This document shows, in pieces, positions 35,639 to 44,599 of a DNA stretch of 64,000 nucleotides. The translations under genes and the position numbers were made by a program. This DNA comes from Eretmocerus hayati (Eukaryota > Arthropoda > Insecta > Hymenoptera > Aphelinidae): contig CM056742.1 in assembly GCA_029851415.1 (NCBI GenBank), positions 115,508,246-115,572,245 on the forward strand, read 5' to 3'. The first letter of the stretch is position 1. The number at the start of each line of letters is the position of its first letter. The notes under the pieces were generated by a model. The model made no database searches. It was not told where the DNA came from and saw only the letters and a list, made by a program, of their open reading frames with translations.

Positions 35639-36828
35639 TCATTGTTCAATGTTCCGCGTGAGTTTGGCTCTCGTTTATTCATATTACGCGTGTCTATTCT
35701 ATTATCATTACGAGATGTTCTTCCGCATGCCCGCTGTAGATGTCCCTTCGTCTTACAATTATTACAGATTGCGTCCTTATATCGACACTCCCAACGAACA
35801 TGACCTATACCCCCGCAGCAGTTGCACTTCTTCTCATATGGGTGATTCCGGTTCGAAGTTGTATTATTTGAGCGAGTTTTTAACGACATGTCTCTGCAGG
35901 CCCTCGCCAAGTGTCCCGGTCTACCACAATTATAGCAATGTCTAGGGTCTTGACCTTGCTGATCCTTGTTCATTATCGCATTCACTGTGACCGTTGGGTT
36001 CTCGTTTTGTTTGTGCATTATATCGATATCTCTCATTTCCTCTTCCACTTTGACTGCGGCGTCAATAGCACTATCGAGATTCCCAAAATCTTCGATTCTA
36101 AGCTTGTACCAATAATTTTTACCCAGACCCCTGATAAAACATGAAATCGCGTTTCTTATTGTCGACTCTCTCATTCCGCCTGAATCCTTTTCTGGCCCGG
36201 TGCCACAAGTAGCTTCAATTAGTCTATTTTGTATTTGTGAAATTCTGAGTCCATAACCAGTCACTGACTCTCCTGGTTTCTTCGTTGTCTTTGATAGTTC
36301 AAGTTGCAATCCAAAAACATTTTTGAAAGGATCAAAAGCTCGCTTTAGGTCTGAGAAAAGAGATTGTAGGTCGTCGTGATTTTTCGCTTCTACATATTTT
36401 TCTGCTTGACCTGTTACCTTGGATTTTACTATTCTTGTGAAAACAAATCTATCGCACGGGTTGATCAATGTCTCTATGTCTGTGCAATTATGTATGAAGG
36501 TTGATACTGAGATATTTTTCCCATCAAAATTTGGTAACAGTTTTATAGCTTCAGAGATTGAAAGCATTCTCCTATTTTGATTTTCTTGTGTGTAGTTCAC
36601 ACTCAGATTTGACATGGTGCTTCTTGTCTCGGGGTTATCCGTAGCCAACGATCCCGAGCTACTTGGGTTTCTCTGATTTATGGGGATTGCGATTGCTGGC
36701 TCTGTTGTCCGTGGAACGTCCTCCATTGCTGTCTCGTTTTGTACCGTTTCAATTTCGTTTATAACTCTGAGTCCGGGGTTGAGTCTCGGTGACTTCCGTA
36801 CCCTACCCGCTCCTCGTGTTCTCGACAT
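35587..36828 (-). CDS. Gag polyprotein with three CCHC zinc knuckles
   Basis: An ATG at 36,828 opens 413 residues. The N-terminus is basic (SRTRGAGRVRKSPR) and Ser/Asn-rich. Residues about 90-280 are a capsid-like helical region, with LLPNFDGKN and a stretch resembling the Ty3/gypsy gag domain. Three C-x2-C-x4-H-x4-C knuckles follow between about 295 and 370: CYNCGRPGHLARAC, CNCCGGIGHVRWEC and CNNCKTKGHLQRAC. The tail is rich in Asn and Arg. Gag forms the particle and binds the genomic RNA. The frame has no interruption, so of the main proteins only Gag is intact in this copy. It starts nine bases after the previous ORF. Confidence 0.93.
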   Translation of the reverse strand: MSRTRGAGRVRKSPRLNPGLRVINEIETVQNETAMEDVPRTTEPAIAIPINQRNPSSSGSLATDNPETRSTMSNLSVNYTQENQNRRMLSISEAIKLLPNFDGKNISVSTFIHNCTDIETLINPCDRFVFTRIVKSKVTGQAEKYVEAKNHDDLQSLFSDLKRAFDPFKNVFGLQLELSKTTKKPGESVTGYGLRISQIQNRLIEATCGTGPEKDSGGMRESTIRNAISCFIRGLGKNYWYKLRIEDFGNLDSAIDAAVKVEEEMRDIDIMHKQNENPTVTVNAIMNKDQQGQDPRHCYNCGRPGHLARACRDMSLKTRSNNTTSNRNHPYEKKCNCCGGIGHVRWECRYKDAICNNCKTKGHLQRACGRTSRNDNRIDTRNMNKREPNSRGTLNNDLNSNPTHWKSAPMRRS

Positions 36829-36837
36829 TTTATCTGA

Positions 36838-37188
36838 TTACGTGAAGTTGTTACAAATTATTCTCAAACAAATCTCACATCCGATCGTTTCCCTCTCGGA
36901 AGTCAAGCTTTCCTTGCAAAATCGGCATGTGTATGTCACGTTACTGAATCTTTCTCTGATGCTATGGAAGCTGCTATTAATGAAAAAGGTTGTTCTCTTC
37001 ATCATTGACTCGTTTTCTATGAAACACTTTTCGCACACGTACGATTTATCTGGGGTTCCTCGGATAGTAACAACGATCTTATTTGTGGACAAACAAATAA
37101 AATTTCCTAATTCGAACAGAAGTGAATCCAAATGATTAGGTTTTGACTCTCCTGTGTATAGATCAGGTGAAATGTTATGATAACACAT
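36838..37188 (-). CDS. Leader ORF e: 116-aa zinc-binding protein, unknown function
   Basis: An ATG at 37,188 opens 116 residues ending nine bases before gag. It carries YVCEKCF near residue 50 and YTCRFC near residue 87, the latter followed by GCEICLRI, giving C-x2-C-x12-C-x2-C. It is a clear paralogue of the neighbouring ORF d: both have a CxxCF motif, about 30 residues with an FH, then the same four-cysteine module. The likely role is metal-dependent protein or nucleic-acid binding. No known family was recognised. Confidence 0.65.
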   Translation of the reverse strand: MCYHNISPDLYTGESKPNHLDSLLFELGNFICLSTNKIVVTIRGTPDKSYVCEKCFIENESMMKRTTFFINSSFHSIRERFSNVTYTCRFCKESLTSERETIGCEICLRIICNNFT

Positions 37189-37418
37189 CTAATTTGCGAG
37201 CGTGGCAGGGTTTTAGCCCCCGTTGTTCCTGATTTTATTCTGTGGGGTTCGAGCAATACAATCGTCTGCGTGAGATTGAACGTATCGGTTATTGTTCAAT
37301 AAATATTCGTACAGCTTTTGTGATAAGAATGAACTGATGGAACGGTTAGACCAGGCGTTATTTTCTCTCCCGCTCACGACTCTCAGCTCCATACCCCGGA
37401 ATGCAGAACCTTAGCTAC

Positions 37419-37778
37419 TTAATTGCGGATTTGATTCGACGTGATCCGTATGCACTCTCTGCAATCGATCGCTAAACGTTTATATACTTGAGGAACTCCA
37501 CACAAATCGCACGAAAGTATATCTTGATCCCTATTTACGTTAACATGGAAATCCGTATAAACGATAATCCTTTCGTTTGGCTCAAAAACTTCTTCTTCGA
37601 AGCAATCCAAGCACGAGTGTGTTTCGCTTAGGTTGCCAATGTAAAATTCTGATATTTCTATTCTCTGTGACATGCAATATGTTGTAACAAGTCGGCTAAC
37701 AATTTCAAAATATTTATTAAAATCCGGCTCTCTCGACTGGTGGATGATTCTTTCCGACGGAAGGTCTAGTGGTGGCAT
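37419..37778 (-). CDS. Leader ORF d: 119-aa zinc-binding protein, paralogue of ORF e
   Basis: An ATG at 37,778 lies three bases after the stop of the preceding ORF. The protein has HSCLDCF near residue 53, an FHV about 20 residues on, and SCDLC followed by DCRECIRI, again C-x2-C-x12-C-x2-C. Residues between the cysteine pairs differ from ORF e while the spacing is kept, which argues for an old tandem duplication under constraint. Function unknown. A 230-bp gap separates it from ORF e. Confidence 0.65.
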   Translation of the reverse strand: MPPLDLPSERIIHQSREPDFNKYFEIVSRLVTTYCMSQRIEISEFYIGNLSETHSCLDCFEEEVFEPNERIIVYTDFHVNVNRDQDILSCDLCGVPQVYKRLAIDCRECIRITSNQIRN

Positions 37779-37781
37779 ATT

Positions 37782-38102
37782 TTACTCAAACCTCATCTCC
37801 CAAATTATATATGCTTCGCGTACTCTATCAAACTTTTTCAACAGAGCCCAATACCGACAGTTTATGCGTTTTGTTTCTTCCTTCAAAAATTTTCCTGCAG
37901 CTGAAAATTTGGCCTTCACTCTATCGATTTGCCTGAATTTGTCTACCGATCTCAATACACAGGTTTCGTTTTCGTCAAATTGTTCTCTAGAAAACGCGTT
38001 AACCTTTTTGAGTTCAATACGAATTTGTTTAGTTTGTTGTCGTTGACTCTGAAGGTCTCGAACGATTTTTCCCAATTTCTCTCTAAATTCCGTATTGTTC
38101 AT
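37782..38102 (-). CDS. Leader ORF c: 106-aa basic helical protein
   Basis: An ATG at 38,102 opens 106 residues rich in Lys, Arg, Glu and Gln (QSQRQQTKQIRIELKK), predicted from composition to be helical. There are two Cys but no zinc pattern. It begins 21 bases after ORF b and ends three bases before ORF d. No family recognised. Confidence 0.55.
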   Translation of the reverse strand: MNNTEFREKLGKIVRDLQSQRQQTKQIRIELKKVNAFSREQFDENETCVLRSVDKFRQIDRVKAKFSAAGKFLKEETKRINCRYWALLKKFDRVREAYIIWEMRFE

Positions 38103-38123
38103 TATATTGTAAAGTCATACAGA

Positions 38124-38456
38124 TCATTCGCTTCTCTCTAAATCCAAAATATTTTGCAGAGTTTCCACTTTACTTTCTAACCGTGTAATTTGCTCATCAA
38201 TGGCGGTTACGCTATTTCTGAATAAATTCAAAATCTCCTCAAGTTGTCTCGGAAAATTTTCTATCTCGGTGAATTGTGCCTCTGAGCGCGATCTACACTC
38301 TTCGTTTATTTCCTCCTGTTCTGTCACTAAGTGTTTGAGATCTTCGACGTCTTTTGTCGTTTCCCGTAAAATGTTCGCTTGGCTATTCACGGTTGATTTT
38401 ATTTGTTCTAATAATTTTCCGTCCGATTCCTGATTCCCGATTTCGACTCTCGACAT
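38124..38456 (-). CDS. Leader ORF b: 110-aa coiled-coil protein
   Basis: The frame is open from 38,471 but the first ATG is at 38,456, eleven bases after the stop of ORF a. The 110 residues show heptad-like hydrophobic spacing, for example in ITRLESKVETLQNILDLE and EDLKHLVTEQEEINEE, so a coiled coil is likely. It could form oligomers with Gag or with ORF a or c (inference). Confidence 0.55.
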   Translation of the reverse strand: MSRVEIGNQESDGKLLEQIKSTVNSQANILRETTKDVEDLKHLVTEQEEINEECRSRSEAQFTEIENFPRQLEEILNLFRNSVTAIDEQITRLESKVETLQNILDLERSE

Positions 38457-38467
38457 AATTTGGTCTC

Positions 38468-38659
38468 TCAATCTTTCATAATTTCCTCAACGACTCGCAA
38501 TAATTTTTCGTTTACTTCTGTTAACTCGTGAACCAGAAAAACTGCCAAATCTATATCTTTTTGTGTTTTTTCGCCGTCTATTTTAATCAATTCCAGCGCG
38601 TTTCTAATCTCTCTGATTTCTTTTCGAATGTTCCTTTTCAAAAATCTCTTACTCACCAT
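38468..38659 (-). CDS. Leader ORF a: 63-aa helical protein; start codon abuts a splice-donor match
   Basis: An ATG at 38,659 opens 63 residues with a basic start (MVSKRFLKRNIRKE) and a helical, acidic remainder. The start is embedded in ATGGTGAGTAAG, where GTGAGT is a strong match to a 5' splice site. The ATG may therefore serve both ORF a and a spliced RNA. It is the first ATG-initiated ORF of a five-ORF series leading to gag. No family recognised. Confidence 0.5.
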   Translation of the reverse strand: MVSKRFLKRNIRKEIREIRNALELIKIDGEKTQKDIDLAVFLVHELTEVNEKLLRVVEEIMKD

Positions 38660-39137
38660 GCCAATTGCCAGATCTTCGCCTCACAATTGAAATATTATGT
38701 CTACCCGTATCAATTCTATATGATTCAAATAGTGCTTAAGCTAGTCTTCCCTTGAAATTTGATCCCTCGATGTCGATGCCTGAAGATATTTGATGTTGAA
38801 GATTGTCGTTGTTTGGGGCTGTTGCTGCTTGGAGGTTGCTGTTGCTTGGAGACTGATGATACTTGTTGTTGTTGATGCTTGAAATTTCTCGTTGCGTGGA
38901 GTGGCTGGCGTCGTTGGGGTGTGTCTATTTAGACCCCTGTGGTGCGATTGCTGCGTGTGTGGATCGCAGGTAGTTTCCTCGCCGAGTAGCAGATGTTGGT
39001 GTTGACGTGGAAACCGTTTATTGCAGCCCACTTGACGATCCTCTCTAGTCGGCGGTGTAATGACTTGACTGCTTCTCTGAATATTTGTGTGTCAATGTCC
39101 TCCTCCAGTTTCTTTTCGTATTCACTCCACCAGTTCC
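38660..39137 (-). other. Leader region between primer-binding site and first ORF
   Basis: About 480 bases. Two frames are open: one of about 73 codons from the primer-binding site (38,929-39,153) reads plausibly as protein (SGNWWSEYEKKLEE) but has no ATG; another is rich in Thr, Gln and His. It may contain packaging signals. I do not call a gene. Confidence 0.4.
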
Positions 39138-39155
39138 CAGACACCGCTGTCACCA
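39138..39155 (-). other. Primer-binding site
   Basis: Two bases after the 5' LTR the minus strand reads TGGTGACAGCGGTGTC. It starts with TGG, the complement of a tRNA CCA end, as expected for tRNA-primed reverse transcription. I cannot assign the tRNA from memory. Confidence 0.7.
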
Positions 39156-39256
39156 GTTGTTACGACCCTGAGGTCTAGTAGATGGCGTTATTGTGCCAAT
39201 TTGGCGGTAGGTTCAAATCCAGGAACTTGTAGTCGGCGAGTAAATATAACTGGAGA

Positions 39257-39262
39257 TTTATT
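39257..39262 (-). terminator. AATAAA in the 5' LTR
   Basis: Same position as in the 3' LTR; normally it must be bypassed in the 5' copy. Confidence 0.5.
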
Positions 39263-39450
39263 AGTCCATTGATACAATAAGTGAGGTACTGTCTTCGTCA
39301 CACCTGACGATATACAATGATCGAGGTAGTACAATGAGGTAATAGTTATCGTTAGAGTTATGATAAATACTCGTAACGAGAGATGCCGTGGTACGATGTG
39401 GTCGTGACTACCAAGCATATAGAAGTGTCCCATCGCCCGAAAGGCCGCTG

Positions 39451-39459
39451 TATTTATAA
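39451..39459 (-). promoter_or_regulatory. TATA box of the 5' LTR (genomic RNA promoter)
   Basis: TTATAAATA on the minus strand, identical to that at 14,909-14,917. Transcription towards the leader ORFs and gag would start about 30 bases downstream, near 39,425. Confidence 0.65.
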
Positions 39460-40264
39460 GCTCTTCCCCCCCCCCCCGGCTTAAGCATGCTGAGGTTTGT
39501 ACGAAATCTAGATGACTGTTTATGAGCTGAATAATTGTTGTATGATTATGATAACAGTGGGGTGGGTCTTCTAGCTAGTCGAGGAAGCTCGGCCACCCCG
39601 AATGTAAGAGCTAAGACTCTCTGATCACTGTGTTTTGTTATGATTCAGACGACGATAAGACAAGGTCAGATGCGAATTCTGATCTAACATGACGAGTTAT
39701 CATCATATCGCTTTGACATTACTATATCAGCTTACTGAGACGATGTCCATACACTTCACGCCAAGAACATTCTATAGAAGGACTCAATTTTTGCTATAAG
39801 CAGTATGAGAGGAAACAACGTTGACCTAAATCATAGGTGCAATAGCGTTAACAGGTATTTGTACCAGTCAAGTTCAGTTATGATGTTGAATGGCTGTTCT
39901 GTATTGTAATTCTGAGTATGAAAGAAAAGGATTGAAGTCTCTACGATTCGCGTATCTCACTTTATAAAGCTAAACAGACTATTTAGAGAGTTCATTTACC
40001 TAGATTGTGAGTGCAATTACGTTATTAGGCGCTCAATCTGATATCGTGTAGGTATGATACTAGATGGCTGATTCTTATGAAAATGCCAACCCCAATGCAA
40101 AAAGGCTGAAGTCTCTGCGACTTCCCTAACTCAAAATATATATTCTACTATTATGGCGTGGCGTTATGTTCATCTACGCGGTGTTTTTTATACTTGGCGC
40201 GCGAGATTCGAGACACGCACACAGTTGTGTTTCGTACACGTACACGAGTCCCGTGTACGTCATA

Positions 40265-40268
40265 CAGT
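40265..40268. repeat. Target-site duplication CAGT, right
   Basis: Matches CAGT at 14,612-14,615. Confidence 0.75.
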
Positions 40269-40289
40269 CATCTCTGCCCGCGCAGAGAG

Positions 40290-40795
40290 CTACAGAGAGC
40301 CTCGCCGCGAGCGGCAGCGAGCGGGTCCATGCGGAGTTCGCGGACAAGGTAAGAATTCCGTGCAGCAGAGATAAGAATATTAACATCAGTGACATTTGTT
40401 TGTTAAATTCTTGGTTTTTGAGTTAATCGTAAAAAAGGTTTGGCTACAGCGGACAAGCTCGAATCTTCATTTCCTCATTGTTGAAGCAGCGGTCCTGACC
40501 AGAGCCGAAAAATTTTCAATACTCCGGAAGAGCTTTGCGATTCGTTGAAAATTATTCAAATTCGCCGCGCAAGTAGTGGTGGGAGAAAGTATACTTGTCC
40601 AATACTCGTGTCAGGGCCGTACCGCGCGATTGACACCCCACGACTGGACCCCGCACCGCATCCCTCAGCGACCATGGTCCTTATTCTTGTCGGGTTGCCG
40701 CATGCATGGCGCGCATTAAACTTGAAGAAAATTAATTGATTTAGATAATTTATTAAAAAATCGTTTCGTACGTGATGGATGCGATCAAGTGGTAA
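40290..40795 (+). repeat. Left member of a distant inverted-repeat pair
   Basis: This stretch is the reverse complement, roughly 90% identical by eye, of about 50,418-50,930. It starts GC-rich and contains GCGGGTCCATG, then GCGGACAAGGTAAGAATTCC, a strong 5' splice-site match a few codons after an ATG. Further in is CTCAGCGACCATGGTCCTTA. The pair may be the ends of a 10-kb element or duplicated 5' ends of a gene. No protein was recognised. Confidence 0.7.
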
Positions 40796-40809
40796 GAGAG
40801 AGAGAGAGT
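40793..40809 (+). repeat. (AG)n microsatellite
   Basis: A run of about eight AG units at the end of the inverted-repeat copy; the partner copy lacks it. Confidence 0.8.
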
Positions 40810-40812
40810 TGT

Positions 40813-41817
40813 ACACCGTATCAAGGGTTTTTATTCAACAATAATCATACATGGCTGATCTTGATAACCTCATGATCATCGTCACTACAAATATTCACGA
40901 TATTCACAGAGAAACTTTGGAATCCTTCGTTATTTCGTTCACAAGTTGTGGAAAGGAAAGTCAGGCCATTTGACACTTGTTTTTGGGCCTAACTACCCTC
41001 ATGTTTAACCCTCTCTGAGTTGAAATGAAGAACGATCTCCACTTGATTTTTCGAGGAATTCGCGTTCCAAAGTTAATACCTCCATTCTCGGTTCTTTTTC
41101 GTGATTATCTCAGATTTTAAGCGTTCTATCGAAAAAAAAAAAAAAAAAAACGAAGAGGGATGAAAGTTCTTATCGTTAATAAATGATGTTTCCGCTAGGT
41201 GGAAGCAGGAGATTTGGTGGCTCCCTAGACAAAGCCGAAAAATTGCCTCGTGTGCGTATTTTAAATCAGGAGATTTATTGTCTGTGGCAAAAACAGATTT
41301 TGTTACTATCAGTGGTAAGACTCATGAGGAATGAATTTACTGGCATACTCAGACACCCAAAACAGGTCTTTTACATGATTATGGGACCTGACTACTTATT
41401 GGGTCGGATTTGGGCTCATTTGCAACTATCAGGTACTTTTTTGACACCGATCCTAGTCAATTATGACAAATATTTTCAGATTCAATAAAATTCAGCACAA
41501 AAATAGCCCCTAATCCTCTTGCTATTCAGGAGCCAGTCAAATGAACAGAAAAATGCGTAACAGCAAAATCATCTCACGAACTAGAAACTAGAACAAAGAG
41601 CATTCGGAGCTCCAGTTTGAGAAAAATTTCGAATAAAGGCCCAGTGCGCTCGCAAATGATCGTAAAAACTTTTTTTGAGCCGAAACGCGCATCGGCGTTT
41701 AACTCGAAGCTGTAAGTGGGCGGGGTCCACCAAATAGGGCACGATATAACCATTACCGAACACAAAAAAAAACTCACGAGAATTGGCTCTGAGTATCCTC
41801 GCCACCATAAGGTGGTT
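40813..41817. other. No gene seen
   Basis: AT-rich, with an A-run near 41,133-41,150. Open frames such as 41,183-41,488 have no recognisable features. Confidence 0.4.
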
Positions 41818-42714
41818 TATGAGAGGTTCTACAGAACTTTTGACATTAGGCGTACTGCACGCTATCTCTGAACCTTCAAAAGATTATCACACGGCCCGCA
41901 ACCCTCATTCTTTGGGTATCTCTTAGCGTACTCGCGCCGTTTTTTGATTTCTTCAGCCTGCTGCAAAAATAACATTGCTCGAAAAATTCTGCCAAAATTC
42001 AGTGACATTTTAGGCACCCTATATATTGAGAAAAGACTGGTTTCAGACGCGTGCCTTCAACGTGGCGTTCATAAACAAACGTCGAAGTCGCGTAACCGTG
42101 TTTTCACGAAAAGTTGAGAACTCCCGTACTGAGCTTATGAAAAAAATAACATTTGCGATAGTTACATGATCGAAACAGATTTCAATAGCTTGAAACAACA
42201 CCAATAATATCCCGTTTGGTTTGGGTGCGTGCGACCAATTGCGTTTAAATGATAGCATCAAGAAGATGGGTCAGTTCATGCGCCCACTCGACTCAAAATG
42301 GTCGAATTTCCACGGCACGACGGGGAGAAGGGGGGCACGCTCCTGGAATGTTTTGCCCATTTTTCTCCACCTATTTTTGAACAATATCCCATAGTTCTCA
42401 TGTCCTGATATGGAATGTTATTTGAGTGAGAAGCATGACAAGAATTGTATCGAAGGGGTCGATGTGATCGAGCCCGTCTCAGCACTTCTATGAGGTTGCA
42501 ATCACTCATATCATCTTGGAAACAGATCAATCACACCAGAGAACCCATTCTACCTTCAAATGCCACCATAGACTTTATTGAAAAATTTTACGGTCAATTG
42601 ACAAGGCGCCAGATCTTGAGCAGAAGGAATTTCAGAGCTCCGGCTTGTCGTACAGGCTTATCAAACATAGACACAGCATTACGCTGTAGATGTGTATGTT
42701 TGTACTCACCGGTA

Positions 42715-42827
42715 AACATTGTAGAGAATTTTGGACGACTGTGTACGGCAGGGGGGGGCTTGTAGTTATTCGCGCAACTAGTTGTTTCCTGATTCTGAGC
42801 TCTACTATCAATATCGGTTTCGGGCAT
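42715..42827 (-). CDS. Possible exon within element A
   Basis: An ATG opens MPETDIDSRAQNQETTSCAN and continues through KPPP to a GTGAGTAC donor match near 42,712. Copy B has the same frame start at about 57,568, but a longer G-run (on the plus strand) shifts it. It could be a captured host first exon or part of an element gene. No family recognised. Confidence 0.3.
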
Positions 42828-42955
42828 TTGACGACAACGCTGTGCAAATCGACTATTATAACCATTTTGAGAGGATTTTAAAATTAGATACTTGGGAAAT
42901 AGCTTGCGTGGTGCTAGATCGTCGATTGTGACAGGATATTCAATATTATTGATTC

Positions 42956-43057
42956 ATGGAGAATAGTGAAAACAATGCTCGAGTCAAGAGGGAAAAATCG
43001 AGACTTAAACGACAGGAGCAAGAGGAGCAATTGGAGAAGAAAAAAGAAAAAAAATAG
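42956..43057 (+). CDS. 33-aa charged micro-ORF in element A
   Basis: ATG to TAG encoding MENSENNARVKREK and a tail of Glu, Gln and Lys. It is kept open in both element copies; one residue differs visibly (Gln to Glu). It is highly charged and probably helical. It diverges from the possible exon on the minus strand. Whether it is translated is unknown. Confidence 0.35.
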   Translation: MENSENNARVKREKSRLKRQEQEEQLEKKKEKK

Positions 43058-43181
43058 CATTTGCCATATCTGCTTAAAATATGGAGCTCTACCTCGTGAT
43101 TATCACTACTCTCGCCATCAGCACCACCCATATACTGTCGATCGAAAAACACTCGGGGACCTTAGTATTCAAATATATATA

Positions 43182-44016
43182 AGGTAAGTGCACCCAACTT
43201 GCCTCTGTACCCAACTTGCCCCCATATGCCGATCTCAGAAATGGGCACTCGTGGACCTTCCCGCATATGTTTTTTACGTTTGTTATGTTGAAATATGAGA
43301 AAGTACGTTGTGTGCATCGACCCCGGATCATTTCTACGTTTCCTAGAAAATATAAAGTGATTTTTTCATTTTTCGTGTTTGCCCGGCTAAGAAATCACCG
43401 AGGAAATTCCGTTCACTAGAAGCGGTGCCAATTTAATTTTATTCGACCAATCTTGACGTACCTTAGCGCATTCGATTCCTTGTCTCAAGACCTTCAGAAT
43501 CCGCTCTTCAGGGTTGCAGAACTCTGATTTGGAGCGATTTTATGTACAAAACACGAAGATGGTTTGAGAATCAAGAAGGCCGACATTGGAGTGTACCCAA
43601 CATGCCCCCATATGGTTATCTCAGAAAGGCGTGCAGTATGACTTTTTTTACCACTCAGAACGTGTTTATCACGTCGAAATAGGTCGGAAACGATGTCTTG
43701 GTCCAGCTATAAGCTACAAATGTCGCTGCACGGTGATCAAAATGGATCAAAACGATTTTATTCACTTCATCGCCGATTTACATTGTTTTAAATGATGGGG
43801 GCAAGTTGGGTACACACTTTTGTAAACTCTCAAAAATCACCTTTTGGGAGAATTCAAACAGCTCAGCTCCATTTCATCCAAATTGGACGTATCTTAGCTT
43901 ATTTAAAAGGTCTTGAGACAAGCTTCAAAATGAGTTAAAGTACGTTGGAAAATATTGAGATTAGCCAGAATTATTGAGAAAATGGCTTAATGGGGGCAAG
44001 TTGGGTACCCTGACCT
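43182..44016. mobile_element. TA-flanked MITE, family GGTAAGTGTACCC, copy 2
   Basis: Ends AGGTAAGTGCACCCAACTTG and the complement, with TA on both sides. It sits in the AT microsatellite of element A. Element B has an uninterrupted version at about 57,918-57,930, which is the empty site and defines this insertion. Confidence 0.88.
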
Positions 44017-44599
44017 TATATATATATATATAAATATTATCACGATCCCGAATCATACAAAGACGCGTTGAAATGATTCTCGTTTCCAGAGCCATTTTCC
44101 TTGAATACCCCTCGTGGTGTAATAACGAGCTGGCGAGGCAGAAAAATCGTTGCTTTTCAGTCAGAATTACTCAAAAATCTGACCGATAACCACATCTAGC
44201 AGTGCGCGAATGATCCGATGGGTTTACATTCGACTGAGAGTATCTAAAAGTCCTTTGGACGTCTGCGAACGTTTTTGGTTGGTACAGAAATAACATTCCC
44301 CCAAATTAGTGGGCACGCACTTTTCCACTCCTTTTTGAGGTTCTAGTTACCACTCAAATTGATTCCAGACGCGTGCCATGAAAAAAAAAATTTCATTCTG
44401 CAGTAACCCAAATGTCAAAAGTTCTGTAGAACCTCTCTTATACGCTTGGCTGTCCATGAGAAGCCGACGACGGGACCCATCAATCGATTTTCCAATATTC
44501 CAAACTTATTAAGTGACAAGTTGAGTGAACTCTTATTCACGTAGAAAGCTTTTATTCATAAGACAAAGTACATGTGCCAAACATGCCCCCCCCCCCCCC

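Larger units (their letters stand above)
14616..40264 (-). mobile_element. Giant Ty3/gypsy-type LTR retrotransposon (25.6 kb) with cargo genes
   Basis: Two direct repeats of about 1.1 kb bound the interval. They start TG and end CA on the coding strand, with CAGT outside both. The minus strand carries a primer-binding site next to the right LTR, small leader ORFs, gag, pol in the order protease-RT-RNase H-integrase, and a polypurine tract next to the left LTR. This order, with RNase H before integrase, is that of Metaviridae. Gypsy elements are usually about 5-10 kb, so this is exceptionally long even after subtracting the nested 2.7-kb transposon. The excess is about 12.8 kb downstream of pol, holding an antisense intron-containing JmjC/zinc-finger gene and a sense accessory ORF. 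No env-like ORF with signal peptide or membrane anchor was found. The LTRs differ at about eight bases plus two run-length changes, suggesting recent insertion, yet pol is broken in several places. Confidence 0.92.
39158..40264 (-). repeat. 5' LTR of the giant element
   Basis: A 1,107-bp direct repeat of 14,616-15,716. Differences by eye are about eight substitutions, a longer C-run (12 against 7) and one extra T. Confidence 0.93.
41820..44438. mobile_element. TIR element A (TGAGAGGTTCTACAG ends), with nested MITE
   Basis: The ends TGAGAGGTTCTACAGAACTT and its complement are flanked by TA (41,818-41,819 and 44,439-44,440). A second copy, B, lies at 56,462-58,325 with very high identity. A contains a MITE at 43,182-44,016 that B lacks and has lost about 90 bp present in B. 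No transposase is evident. Confidence 0.85.

Noticed and set aside
14616..40264. Polinton/Maverick or an integrated bracovirus segment
   Set aside because: No protein-primed DNA polymerase, packaging ATPase or capsid genes were seen. LTRs, gag, RT, RNase H and integrase are present with a 4-bp duplication.
14616..40264. Errantivirus-type envelope gene downstream of pol
   Set aside because: No ORF after integrase has a signal peptide, furin-like site or membrane anchor; the accessory ORF is acidic and soluble-looking.
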